This document shows positions 9,442 to 17,976 of a DNA stretch of 64,000 nucleotides, one piece after another. The translations under genes were made by a program, and so were the position numbers. How positions within the stretch are numbered: position 1 is the stretch's first letter; each line of letters opens with the position of its first letter. Source of the stretch: Chitinophaga terrae (ex Kim and Jung 2007) (GTDB lineage: Bacteria; Bacteroidota; Bacteroidia; Chitinophagales; Chitinophagaceae); NCBI RefSeq assembly GCF_900107795.1, contig NZ_FNRL01000005.1:187821-251820 (forward strand), written 5' to 3'. A model generated the notes under the pieces. The model was given only the letters and a program-made list of their open reading frames with translations, was not told the origin of the DNA and did not search any database.

Positions 9442-10179
9442 ATGGCCGAAATAAAAATCCCAACTTCATTTAATATAGACCTTGAGTTTGAGTCTGCCGA
9501 CCTGCTGAAGCGTTTTGTGGCCTGGTTTATTGATCTCCTGATCCGGGCAGCCTATGCGTTTGTTGTAGCTTTTTTCCTGCTGGGGATGGATTTTCGACAG
9601 GAAACCGGTTATACCGTTTCCATGTTTCTTATCGTGTTGCCTGTTTTATTCTATTTCCCGCTGACCGAGATCCTCATGCAGGGTTCCACTCCCGGTAAAA
9701 AAGCCATGCAGCTGAAGGTGGTAAATATGATAGGCAATCCGCCCAGTGTCAGCCAGCACCTTATCAGGTGGATTTTCAGGCTGATAGAATCGCCTTTGTT
9801 GTTCTTTTCCGTTTTCCCGGTGGCCATACCGCTGATTTCTGTTTTAAAGTCGAAATACAGCCAACGGCTGGGCGATGTAATAGCAGATACCATTGTTATC
9901 AGTACCAAACCCACGGGCAGCATCAGCGATACCGTTTTCAGGGATATTTCCCTGTTTGAGAATTATAAGCCGCAGTTCCCTGAAGTGGTTGACCTTTCGG
10001 ACAAGGATGTGAATAAAGTAAAAGACCTGCTGGCACAGTCGCTCAAAACCAGGGATGCCAACCTGGCCAACCGGGTGGCAGTACGGTTGAAAGATGCCCT
10101 GCATATTGAAACGGAGCTGGAGGATGTGGCCTTTTTAGAAACCATTCTCAACGATTACAACTACTATACAACACAATGA
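9442..10179 (+). CDS. RDD family membrane protein
   Basis: RDD-domain protein of 245 residues; RDD proteins are small integral membrane proteins, some implicated in ion or proton exchange, but most uncharacterised. The ADLLKRFVAWFIDLLIRAAYAF region near residues 20-41 carries the Arg-Asp-Asp-type signature, followed by three or four membrane segments, and GSTPGKKAMQLKVVN, another RDD hallmark. The soluble C-terminal 90 residues (VDLSDKDVNKVKDLLAQSL) extend beyond the minimal domain. I use the ATG at 9442 rather than the TTG at 9436. It is divergent from the SpoIIM-DUF4129-DUF4350-MoxR-DUF58 run, and RDD-SpoIIM adjacency recurs in distant phyla. Confidence 0.88.
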   Translation: MAEIKIPTSFNIDLEFESADLLKRFVAWFIDLLIRAAYAFVVAFFLLGMDFRQETGYTVSMFLIVLPVLFYFPLTEILMQGSTPGKKAMQLKVVNMIGNPPSVSQHLIRWIFRLIESPLLFFSVFPVAIPLISVLKSKYSQRLGDVIADTIVISTKPTGSISDTVFRDISLFENYKPQFPEVVDLSDKDVNKVKDLLAQSLKTRDANLANRVAVRLKDALHIETELEDVAFLETILNDYNYYTTQ

Positions 10180-10258
10180 TTTACTGGCCCAAACCCGGTC
10201 TGGTAAAGCACCTTCAGGCATTTCCACAAAAAAAATTTCAACAATTTCCCTGCTAATA

Positions 10259-10289
10259 TTTGGATTTTCAGTGCATTATATTACCTTTG
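10259..10289 (+). promoter_or_regulatory. SRP RNA promoter (-33 TTTG, 19 bp, -7 TACCTTTG)
   Basis: TTTG at 10259-10262 and TACCTTTG at 10282-10289, separated by 19 bp, match the Bacteroidota vegetative promoter exactly. The SRP RNA 5' stem begins 4 bp further on, at 10294, so this site fixes the promoter-to-start distance for other sites in the window. Confidence 0.65.
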
Positions 10290-10293
10290 CCCC

Positions 10294-10388
10294 GGCAAGT
10301 CTTATACGACCAGCTCCTACTGAACTCCCCCAGGACAGGAATGTAGCAAGGGTAGGTGGTTGTAGCGGTGCGATATAAGTAACTTGCC
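10294..10388 (+). ncRNA. ffs: Signal recognition particle RNA (4.5S type)
   Basis: RNA scaffold of the signal recognition particle, which with Ffh targets membrane proteins to the translocon. The SRP helix 8 core is visible at about 10326-10354: CCCCCAGGACAGGAATGT followed by AGCAAGGGTAGG, which contains the conserved symmetric and asymmetric loops. The ends pair: 10294-10300 (GGCAAGT) with 10382-10388 (ACTTGCC), then CTTAT 10301-10305 with ATAAG 10375-10379. A T-rich tract at 10389-10400 directly after the closing stem serves as terminator. Length of about 95 nt fits the short bacterial form. Confidence 0.92.
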
Positions 10389-10519
10389 TTTTTTTCTTTT
10401 TTTATTGTCATTAGTTTGCATGTCAATAGTATCTGATGCTATTTTCTTCACCTCATTTCACTAATGACTGCGAACCTCCACAAGTGATACATTTTTCCTG
10501 ACAAATTAATTATCATAGT

Positions 10520-11170
10520 ATGAAATTCTTTATCGATACAGCTAATCTGGCGCAAATCAAAGAAGCGCACGATCTGGGCGTTCTGGATGGAGTTACCACC
10601 AATCCTTCCCTGATGGCAAAAGAAGGTATTAAAGGCGATGCCGCTATCATTAAACACTATGAAGACATTTGCGAAATAGTGGACGGCGACGTAAGCGCAG
10701 AAGTACTCTCTACTGACTATCATGCTATCATCGAAGAAGGAAAGAAACTGGCTGCTATTCATCCAAATATCGTAGTAAAAGTTCCGATGATCAAAGATGG
10801 CGTTAAAGCTATCAAATGGTTCACCGACAACGGTATCAGAACTAACTGTACACTGGTATTTTCTGCCGGCCAGGCTATCCTCGCCGCTAAAGCAGGTGCT
10901 GCCTATGTTTCTCCGTTCATCGGACGTATCGACGATACCAACTGGGATGGTATCGAACTGATCGCTCAAATTGCTCAGATATATACTTTGCAAGGTTTTA
11001 AAACTGAAATCCTTGCCGCTTCTATCCGTAACGCACTCCACATTGTGAAATGCGCAGAAGTAGGTGCTAACGTATGTACCTGTCCGTTAGATTCTATTCT
11101 TGGATTACTTAAACATCCATTAACAGATATCGGATTGGCTAAGTTCCTCGAGGACGCCAAGAAAATGTAA
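10520..11170 (+). CDS. fsa: Fructose-6-phosphate aldolase / TalC-type transaldolase
   Basis: Small TIM-barrel aldolase of the transaldolase family (216 residues), acting on dihydroxyacetone or sedoheptulose/fructose phosphates in the pentose phosphate network. The family start MKFFIDTANLAQIKEA and GVTTNPSLMAKEG are clear, and the Schiff-base Lys lies in NIVVKVPMIKDG (about K87). Short transaldolases of this type are hard to separate from true fructose-6-phosphate aldolases by sequence alone, so either activity is possible; in Bacteroidota it may be the only transaldolase. A strong terminator follows 27 bp after the stop, so the gene is monocistronic. Confidence 0.9.
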   Translation: MKFFIDTANLAQIKEAHDLGVLDGVTTNPSLMAKEGIKGDAAIIKHYEDICEIVDGDVSAEVLSTDYHAIIEEGKKLAAIHPNIVVKVPMIKDGVKAIKWFTDNGIRTNCTLVFSAGQAILAAKAGAAYVSPFIGRIDDTNWDGIELIAQIAQIYTLQGFKTEILAASIRNALHIVKCAEVGANVCTCPLDSILGLLKHPLTDIGLAKFLEDAKKM

Positions 11171-11197
11171 TCCTGTAATATTTTTTAGATGGTGTGT

Positions 11198-11230
11198 CCC
11201 CGGTGCAGTAATTGCATCGGGGATTTTTTT
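11198..11230 (+). terminator. Terminator after fsa
   Basis: GC-rich stem (CCCCGGTGCA pairing with TGCATCGGGG, loop GTAAT) followed by seven Ts, starting 27 bp after the fsa stop. Confidence 0.85.
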
Positions 11231-11350
11231 ATGCGCCGCATTGAACTATGTCCAGGATAATTTGTTGATATTTAATTTTTTACAAACCCGCACCAACTTG
11301 CGGCACAGGCATGGAGAAAGAACAATTTTCATTTTTTTCTGAAAGTTTAG

Positions 11351-11358
11351 TAACTTTG
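11351..11358 (+). promoter_or_regulatory. Candidate -7 box (TAACTTTG) for ndh
   Basis: Perfect TAnnTTTG match 75 bp upstream of the ndh start. The -33 region holds a T-rich TTTTC rather than TTTG. It would give a leader of about 70 nt. Confidence 0.4.
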
Positions 11359-11433
11359 AGAAATAATTAATACTGGTATATCATTTGCCAACAGCGACGA
11401 AAGAATATTCTTAGTTGCAACAACATCAAATTT

Positions 11434-12744
11434 ATGATTCAGCCCAACATCCCTGAAACAAAACAACCGCGTATAGTGATCGTAGGCGGAGGATTCGGCG
11501 GCGTTAATCTTGCCAAACATTTGAAAGACCTGCCCGTTCAGGTAGTACTGCTCGACAGAAATAACTATCACCTCTTTCAGCCTCTCCTATACCAGGTATC
11601 AACAGCAGGATTGGAACCGGATAGTATTGCTTTCCCGCTGCGCGCAATTTTCAGGAAGCAGAAAAACCTTGAATTCCGTATGGCGGAAGTAACAGGTATC
11701 CGCCCGGAAGAGAATATATTAGAAACAGGTATAGGCGAGATCCATTACGATCATTTGATCTTTGCGACAGGCAGCAATACCAACTTCTTCGGGAATAAAG
11801 GAATTGAGGCCAATGCCATCGGTATGAAATCGCTCATCGAAGCGGTTCAGATCCGGAACTACGTAGTGAAGCAATTTGAAGAAAGCCTGCTGATGAGCAA
11901 CCCCGACGATGTAAGGGCCAAGCTCAATTTCGTGATGGTAGGCGGAGGCCCTACCGGCGTTGAATTGGCCGGGGCGTTTGCAGAATTGCGCAAATACATT
12001 ATGCCCAAGGACTACCCCAGCATCCCGCAGGATATGATGAATGTTTACCTGATAGAAGCCAGTCCCAGGGTACTGAATTCTTTCAGCGAGGAAACTTCAC
12101 GCAAAACCCTGGCAGCCTTGCAGGACCTGGGTGTAAGAGTAATGACAGGAACAGGAGTAAAAGAGTACGACGGCAAAGTGATTACCCTCAGCACCGGGGA
12201 GCAGATCGCTACCCAATCGCTGCTTTGGGCCGCCGGCGTTAGAGGTATCCCGGTAAAAGGAATTCCGCAGGATATCATCCTGCCCAACGGACGCATACTG
12301 GTGAATGAGTTCAACCAGGTAAAAGGATTTACCAATGTTTATGCGATCGGGGATATAGCCCAGATGACCAACGATCCCAAATTCCCGAAAGGATACCCAA
12401 TGGTAGCGCAGGTTGCCATACAACAAGGCGTTAACCTGGCAGCCAACCTTAAACTGCAAATGAAGAACAAGCCGATGAAAGGCTTTACCTATAAAGATCT
12501 CGGCAGCATGGCAACCATCGGAAGAAACCGCGCCGTGGCCGAATTTGCGGGCATGAAACTGAGCGGCTACTTCGCCTGGATAGTGTGGATGATCGTACAC
12601 CTGATGAGCCTTATGGGCTTCAGGAATAAACTGGTAGTGTTCATCAACTGGTTCTACCGTTACTTTACCTTCGAACGCGGTACACGCATCATCATCAAAC
12701 GGGGCGCCGCCAACATCGTCAAGCTCAAACAAAGCGTGCAGTAG
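11434..12744 (+). CDS. ndh: Type II NADH:quinone oxidoreductase (NDH-2)
   Basis: Flavoprotein that passes electrons from NADH to the quinone pool without pumping protons; peripheral to the inner membrane. The FAD-binding Rossmann motif is IVGGGFGGVNLAKHL (about 16-30), followed by YHLFQPLLYQVSTAGL, characteristic of NDH-2, and a second nucleotide-binding motif VMVGGGPTGVELAGAFAEL near residues 169-187. NVYAIGDIAQ around 306-315 is the second FAD contact. The C-terminus has the hydrophobic/amphipathic region (YFAWIVWMIVHLMSLMGF) used for membrane attachment. Length 436 is standard. The gene runs into a large palindromic repeat 6 bp after its stop. Confidence 0.94.
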   Translation: MIQPNIPETKQPRIVIVGGGFGGVNLAKHLKDLPVQVVLLDRNNYHLFQPLLYQVSTAGLEPDSIAFPLRAIFRKQKNLEFRMAEVTGIRPEENILETGIGEIHYDHLIFATGSNTNFFGNKGIEANAIGMKSLIEAVQIRNYVVKQFEESLLMSNPDDVRAKLNFVMVGGGPTGVELAGAFAELRKYIMPKDYPSIPQDMMNVYLIEASPRVLNSFSEETSRKTLAALQDLGVRVMTGTGVKEYDGKVITLSTGEQIATQSLLWAAGVRGIPVKGIPQDIILPNGRILVNEFNQVKGFTNVYAIGDIAQMTNDPKFPKGYPMVAQVAIQQGVNLAANLKLQMKNKPMKGFTYKDLGSMATIGRNRAVAEFAGMKLSGYFAWIVWMIVHLMSLMGFRNKLVVFINWFYRYFTFERGTRIIIKRGAANIVKLKQSVQ

Positions 12745-12749
12745 CGGAA

Positions 12750-12974
12750 GTTTCACGCAAAGACGCAAAAGAAGCAAAGAAGCATAAGATATTTTTTTAA
12801 GAAGCATAAGACATTTTTTAAGGAAAATAAGAAAGCAAAGAAGTTGAAGATTGTGTTGTATAACATAATTTTCAACTTCTTTGCTTTCTTAAAATTCGCT
12901 TCGGTCAGAACTCCTTATGCTTCTTAAAAAAATATCTTATGCTTCTTTGCTTCTTTTGCGTCTTTGCGTGAAAC
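12750..12974. repeat. Palindromic intergenic repeat, 61-bp perfect outer arms
   Basis: Fills the gap between convergent ndh and the Plug gene. Outer arms 12750-12810 and 12914-12974 are exact reverse complements over 61 bp. An inner pair, 12829-12848 and 12871-12890, is also perfect over 20 bp around a 22-nt loop. The ends read GTTTCACGCAAAG; the spacer after the inner right arm (TTCTTAAAATTCGCTTCGGTC) recurs at 23961-23981 in a second element. The transcript from either side would fold into one long hairpin, so it may act as a two-way terminator. No ORF or transposase is associated. Confidence 0.9.
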
Positions 12975-12979
12975 CTCCC

Positions 12980-14278
12980 CTATTTCCGGTTCAGGATAGA
13001 GTTGAGCGTAACGCTTGCTACCAGCTCGTCTGACCTGGCTCCCAGGGCGCGGTAATAAAGCAGGATGGTGTAATTATTTTCTGTTTCCCAGTAGTCGCCC
13101 TCTGTGAGTTCGGTACTGAATTTAGCGTTGGGCGTTGTTTTATCTACCAGGCCGTAGATATAGTTATAATACCCTTGCTTCAGGAACAGCGTTCCTTCGT
13201 AAGCCCTGCTGGCTCCATTATACGTCAGCTTATTGTTGTCGTTCAATTCGTAGTTGGTGAATTCGCCGAAGATGTACATGTCGTATCCCGCGTACGGTTC
13301 GGGCGCGGCGAAAGAGAAATGCACGGAAGCATAATCGCCTTCAAAATTGGGATTGTAATCGTCCAGCGTGGCGAGGTAATACCGGCCATTTATATCTTTG
13401 ATGAATTGGTAAACTTTATCTGCTCTCTCCACATCCGGTACGGCAATAACATCTGTGCTGTTACGGTGATATTCCGATCGTTGAACCCTCTCCGTTTGCA
13501 ACCTGAAACTTCGGAGGTCTATCCACCTGTACTCCTTCCCTGCCGGCATGATACAATCCTGTTCTGCGTTGTATTTAAGGATGTTCCCGTTGATATAGGT
13601 TGGCTTCAGGTTGGTGAGCGCATTATCCCAGCGGTAGTTTTGCAGGATCACCACTTTCAACTGGTTAAACGGGTTTGGTATATTCAATGAAGCAGTATTG
13701 ATTTCGAAATTGATCTTCTGGTGAGTGCGGAATAATTTAGGCGCAATAGGTTGCTGTATGAAACCGGTGATCCCTGCTTTATTTTCTACCACGTACATCC
13801 TCCTGGTAAAGGCCAGCTGGGAAGTATCGCTGTCGAGGTAGACCTTCAGCAGGTAGTTGCCTGATTTCACGGGGTAGCTTTTAGCGCCTGGCAACTGCAC
13901 AGTATAGTGCGTATAACGCTGAAGCGCCACGCTGGAAAGCCGGTAATCCTGAATCCTGGTTTCAGAAAAACCGCGGAGGTAGTCTAACTGGTTGACAGGA
14001 GCAGGAGTCCAGTCGGCGTTGCACAGTACAAAAGAATAATAGTAATTCTTTACATCGTTATCCAGGTCATCGAACGAAAGTTCCAGTTTCTCATTGCTGC
14101 CTATGGTATAAACCGGCATGCTCAGCGGATCGCCGCCCTGGAAAAATTTAACGGATTTAATGTTGTCGTGGTAAATATGATCGGGTGTTATGGCATTCGC
14201 CTGTGCCTGCAGGTTGCTGCTACTCATTACACATCCTAACACCCAGGCTATCATAGAAATTATTACGGTACTACGCAT
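12980..14278 (-). CDS. T9SS Plug protein (DUF5103)
   Basis: Member of the family formerly DUF5103, now known as the type IX secretion Plug protein, which closes the periplasmic side of the SprA translocon. Visible features: a signal peptide (about 1-27), a first domain with HIYHDNIKSVKFFQGG and LELSFDDLDNDVKNYYYSF, then DYRLSSVALQRYTHYTVQLP, typical of the family, and a C-terminal beta domain with YDMYIFGEFTNYELND and LFLKQGYYNYIYGL. Length 432 fits. No sprA or gld gene is in the window, so it is detached from the rest of T9SS. The stop lies 5 bp beyond the palindromic repeat. Confidence 0.85.
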   Translation of the reverse strand: MRSTVIISMIAWVLGCVMSSSNLQAQANAITPDHIYHDNIKSVKFFQGGDPLSMPVYTIGSNEKLELSFDDLDNDVKNYYYSFVLCNADWTPAPVNQLDYLRGFSETRIQDYRLSSVALQRYTHYTVQLPGAKSYPVKSGNYLLKVYLDSDTSQLAFTRRMYVVENKAGITGFIQQPIAPKLFRTHQKINFEINTASLNIPNPFNQLKVVILQNYRWDNALTNLKPTYINGNILKYNAEQDCIMPAGKEYRWIDLRSFRLQTERVQRSEYHRNSTDVIAVPDVERADKVYQFIKDINGRYYLATLDDYNPNFEGDYASVHFSFAAPEPYAGYDMYIFGEFTNYELNDNNKLTYNGASRAYEGTLFLKQGYYNYIYGLVDKTTPNAKFSTELTEGDYWETENNYTILLYYRALGARSDELVASVTLNSILNRK

Positions 14279-14385
14279 AGAATGCAGTTGATATCAATGA
14301 AGTTACAACTAAATGCCGACATGAATACATGAATCCCTATATTTTGAACCCTGAAAATCATGAAATAGCAAAATTATAAATCCCC

Positions 14386-14393
14386 TATATTTG
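14386..14393 (+). promoter_or_regulatory. Candidate -7 box (TATATTTG) for LolC/E-like gene
   Basis: Perfect TAnnTTTG ending 4 bp before the ATG at 14398. Using the distance seen at the SRP RNA, transcription would start at about the A of the start codon, giving a leaderless mRNA. No -33 TTTG at 19-21 bp. Confidence 0.4.
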
Positions 14394-14397
14394 TTGC

Positions 14398-15633
14398 ATG
14401 CGTTTATCTTTCTTCGTGGCCAAAAGGATTGCCTTCAACAAAGGGTCATCCTTTTCCAAATTCATTATCAACATTGCAGTGATAGCTACAGCGATCAGCG
14501 TAGCTGTAATGATACTGGCCACTTCGCTGGTAAACGGCTTCAAACAGGTAGTACAGGAAAAAGTATTCAATTTCTGGGGACATATTCACATCACCCGTTA
14601 CCAGCCTAATGCCGGCCCGCTAACAGAAGAATTACCTTTCCCGAATCGCAAAAGCCTGACCGACAGCCTGCATCAAGCGCCAGGCATCAGATCTGTCAGT
14701 CCTTACGCTACTAAATCTGCCTTGCTCAAATCAGATAAAGAAACTGAAGGAATTATTTTCAAAGGGGTTACCAAGGATTATGACTGGAACCAATTGAAGC
14801 CATTCATTAAATCAGGCCACCTGATCGACTTCAACGATTCTGCCTATTCCTCCCAGATCCTTATCTCGGAGCATATGGCAAATGAGCTGCAGCTTAAACT
14901 GAATGACAGGCCGATTATCTACTTTGTACAGGGAGGCGGTTTAACACCCAGGGCCCGCAGGCTTACCGTTGCAGGTACATACAAAACAAGCATAGAAGAA
15001 TACGATAAAACATATGTGATAGGCGACCTGGAACTGATCAGGAAGATGAACAACTGGGCGCCCGACGAGATCGGCGGTTATGAAATAATGCTGAAAGATT
15101 ATACGAACATGGATACAGTTGCCTGGTATATCAATGATCACCTGGTACCCGATGAACTGTTTCCCCGCACCATCCGCGACATCTATCCCAACATCTTCGA
15201 CTGGCTGGGCCTGCAGGACCAGAATGAACTGATCACCATCATCATCATGACCATCGTGGCCATCATCAACATGATCACCGCTATCCTTATCCTCATCCTG
15301 GAAAGGACCAACATGGTTGGTATCCTGAAATCACTGGGTATGCGGAACTGGAATATTCAAAAGATCTTCGTTTACCAGGCTGCCTATATCATCCTGCTGG
15401 GATTGATCATCGGCGATGTTTTCGGGCTGGGTATAGCGATCCTGCAACAACAGACAGGATTCTTCAAACTGCCGGAAGATACCTATTATATGTCGGCAGC
15501 CGCTATTTCCATACACTGGATAGACATCGTTCTGATCAACATCGGCACCTTTGTGATCTGTACCGTTGTACTCCTTATTCCATCTCTCATTATCAAAAAG
15601 ATCACGCCCGTTAAAGCTATTCAGTTCAAGTAA
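14398..15633 (+). CDS. LolC/LolE-like ABC transporter permease
   Basis: Permease of the FtsX/MacB superfamily, close to LolC/E, which release lipoproteins from the inner membrane for transfer to the outer membrane. The N-terminus KRIAFNKGSSFSKFIINIAV precedes membrane segment 1 (about 22-48), then a large periplasmic domain, and three more membrane segments in the last 135 residues (ELITIIIMTIVAIINMITAIL; IILLGLIIGDVFGLGIAIL; a final one near 375-400). Length 411 is typical. It is transcribed alone; its ATPase partner could be the LolD-like gene at 1389, but that is not adjacent. Its stop is 9 bp from the convergent 777-residue gene. Confidence 0.88.
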   Translation: MRLSFFVAKRIAFNKGSSFSKFIINIAVIATAISVAVMILATSLVNGFKQVVQEKVFNFWGHIHITRYQPNAGPLTEELPFPNRKSLTDSLHQAPGIRSVSPYATKSALLKSDKETEGIIFKGVTKDYDWNQLKPFIKSGHLIDFNDSAYSSQILISEHMANELQLKLNDRPIIYFVQGGGLTPRARRLTVAGTYKTSIEEYDKTYVIGDLELIRKMNNWAPDEIGGYEIMLKDYTNMDTVAWYINDHLVPDELFPRTIRDIYPNIFDWLGLQDQNELITIIIMTIVAIINMITAILILILERTNMVGILKSLGMRNWNIQKIFVYQAAYIILLGLIIGDVFGLGIAILQQQTGFFKLPEDTYYMSAAAISIHWIDIVLINIGTFVICTVVLLIPSLIIKKITPVKAIQFK

Positions 15634-15642
15634 GCAGAATGC

Positions 15643-17976
15643 TCATTTGGTTGAACTAACACCGGTCTTTTGGCGCTTTACATAATCGCGCAAATATCCG
15701 CATTGGTTGTAAACCCGCTGGTAGAATTTAGTCTGGGCGTAAGTTGTTGTCAGCTGCGGAAAATAACGGTTATTGATCCAGCTGCGCAGGTACACCGCTT
15801 CGTCTTTCGTTATCGTCACATGTTTTTGTGCGCAACGGGCAGCAAGGAATATACAACGGGCTTTAAATTCATTATCGCCCGGCGCAGCCGCTTTAACAGC
15901 TTTGTTATAATATTCTTCAGCTTTATAACAGCCAAAGTACTGTTTTTCAAAAGCGCTCTTCTCCGCTTCCGGCGTGTACCAGATATAACTTGGCCTGTAA
16001 CTTTTTACAAAATTCCAGGTACGGCCATAATAGGAAATATTGAACAACGCCGAGGCGTATTTGTGATAAACAGCTGCTGACGCAGTTCCTTTCTTCATTT
16101 CTTCTTCCATAGCCACCATCTGGTTACAGAAGTCCAATTGGCTGATAGGCTTATTAAACCGGCGGGTAGCCGTATCTTCTCCAAAGTCCTGTAATTGATC
16201 ATTAAACACCTGGAAAGAATGAAGCAGGAATTCTTCGGGCGCTTGCTTATACCAGCTGGCAGCCGATTTGAAATCCTGCAACCTTAAATAACTGGTGCCA
16301 ATAGTTTGGTTGATCTCCAACCCTTCCGGAAAGAATCTGGATATATAAGTTTCGAATGGCGTTTTGTCTTTTTTCTGGAGGAAATCTTTCAGGCGTATCA
16401 ATTCCTTTGGTCCCATCTCGTCTCCTACCTGTTCTGCAGCGGTTGTACCGGAAACAAAGAAATCATTGATGTTTAAAGAATCGCAACGCCCGCGGAGCAG
16501 TGCTTCTTTCACCTGGTCGCCCTGCGCATGGTATTTGGGCGCCAATACTGCAAACAACAGGTTCCTGTATACTTTCCTGTAAAACCAGGCCTGGTCCAAA
16601 GGCCGCTCCCACCGGCCCAGCGAGTCGCTTCCTATCTTTTTATCCAGCCATTTGAAAGAAGATAACAGCTGGCTTTCAAACTCCTTGTCTATTTGTTTTT
16701 GCTGGTTGATGTTGATCAACAGGTTGATCATCTCCCATTGGTCCTTCTCTTCAACATCTTTTGTTTTAACAGCGGCCAGCCTGGCTTTCGCGCCGGCATA
16801 ATCGCGCTGCATATAAGACAGGTAAGCCGATGAAATACGCCAGTAATTAAGGTTGCGTAATTTCTTCTCGGCGATCAGGCTATCTGCGAGCTGCTGCAAC
16901 GCAGTTAATTCATTTTTCAACTTTGCATAATCCGGCTGCTCCATCCATCCGGTAAATGAATTGGCCTTATCATCGCCCGACTCTTTTACCAACACAGGCC
17001 CCAGGTAATCTTCTTCCAGCTGGTTGATCTGCCTGGTAAGCAATACATCCAGCGAGGGCGAAGCAGGATCTAACCGGTAAACCCTCCGGATCATTGGTAT
17101 TTCATCTGTAGACCCAAAGCCATCCAGCGCCGCTACTGTCGCCTTCTCTTCATCGTTCCTGCACAGCGGGTATACCATTTCCGGCGTTACATTACACCAC
17201 CTGTAGCTGGTGTAACAACTCCCCCGAAGGGATGGCGCTTTTTCAAAAACCCTGGAAAACAGGTACGCTCCCTGCACTGAATCTTTAAGGTTATACAAAG
17301 CACCTGCTTTAAGTGACAGGGATTTATAGTAGAGAAGACTGTTGGTATTTTTCGGGAAGAATTGATCGAAAGATGTTATTGCTTTCCGGAACTGGTTATT
17401 GTAATGCAAAAGGCGGATGAGCTGGAAGGCGTACCGCTCCTGGATCTTCGGGTCTCTCGACTCATGGTATAATCCAATTCCTTCGGTATATAATTTGTTC
17501 CGCGCAGCGTCGTTCGTGTTATTGCTGTTCCAGCTGCTTTCTGCCGACACGTAAGGCTCGCATTTTTTGGCGAAGGCCAGGTACCTGGCAGCTTCAGGTT
17601 TCTTTACGAGGTATTGGGCAAAGGAGTTATCCTTCAGGCTATCGGGCAGATTTCCGCTGGCAATGGCGTTAATATTGGCAGAAGAATAAGAGTAGATGCA
17701 ATCCCGTATATCCCTGACCGATACCCTGCTGCCGGTGTATTGCTGCCAGTCGGCTGCATTGGCCTGTTCTTCCGACGGAGTGGGATCTGAATAAAAAGTG
17801 GTCAATGCCGTGTAGTAGAAAGGTTCGTACCCTGCGCCTTTCGTGAAAGGACTGAAGAAAGAAACATAGTAGTCGTAAGGATCGGGGGTTGGGCCACAGC
17901 AAAGGGTATAAACAACATTTCCGAACAAAAGCAGCATACTGCTAATTAAGAATGCGAATAATTTCCTGAAGTTCAT
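15643..17976 (-). CDS. Large secreted protein of unknown function, helical/TPR-like
   Basis: I do not recognise a characterised family. The 777-residue product starts with a signal peptide (about 1-26, SSMLLLFGNVVYTLC) and a striking conserved-looking CCGPTPDPYDYYVSFF segment right after it. Long stretches look like helical repeats (YAFQLIRLLHYNNQFRKAI; LKAGALYNLKDSVQGAYLF; RIFLAARCAQK-type segments near the C-terminus), consistent with TPR-like superhelices acting as a scaffold. Its start overlaps the end of the upstream lipoprotein gene by 35 bp, so the two are translated from one mRNA and probably work together at the cell envelope. Confidence 0.72.
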   Translation of the reverse strand: MNFRKLFAFLISSMLLLFGNVVYTLCCGPTPDPYDYYVSFFSPFTKGAGYEPFYYTALTTFYSDPTPSEEQANAADWQQYTGSRVSVRDIRDCIYSYSSANINAIASGNLPDSLKDNSFAQYLVKKPEAARYLAFAKKCEPYVSAESSWNSNNTNDAARNKLYTEGIGLYHESRDPKIQERYAFQLIRLLHYNNQFRKAITSFDQFFPKNTNSLLYYKSLSLKAGALYNLKDSVQGAYLFSRVFEKAPSLRGSCYTSYRWCNVTPEMVYPLCRNDEEKATVAALDGFGSTDEIPMIRRVYRLDPASPSLDVLLTRQINQLEEDYLGPVLVKESGDDKANSFTGWMEQPDYAKLKNELTALQQLADSLIAEKKLRNLNYWRISSAYLSYMQRDYAGAKARLAAVKTKDVEEKDQWEMINLLININQQKQIDKEFESQLLSSFKWLDKKIGSDSLGRWERPLDQAWFYRKVYRNLLFAVLAPKYHAQGDQVKEALLRGRCDSLNINDFFVSGTTAAEQVGDEMGPKELIRLKDFLQKKDKTPFETYISRFFPEGLEINQTIGTSYLRLQDFKSAASWYKQAPEEFLLHSFQVFNDQLQDFGEDTATRRFNKPISQLDFCNQMVAMEEEMKKGTASAAVYHKYASALFNISYYGRTWNFVKSYRPSYIWYTPEAEKSAFEKQYFGCYKAEEYYNKAVKAAAPGDNEFKARCIFLAARCAQKHVTITKDEAVYLRSWINNRYFPQLTTTYAQTKFYQRVYNQCGYLRDYVKRQKTGVSSTK

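Noticed and set aside
12097..12807. Open frame of 236 codons on the minus strand opposite ndh, running into the palindromic repeat
   Set aside because: Antisense shadow with its start in repeat sequence; no signatures.
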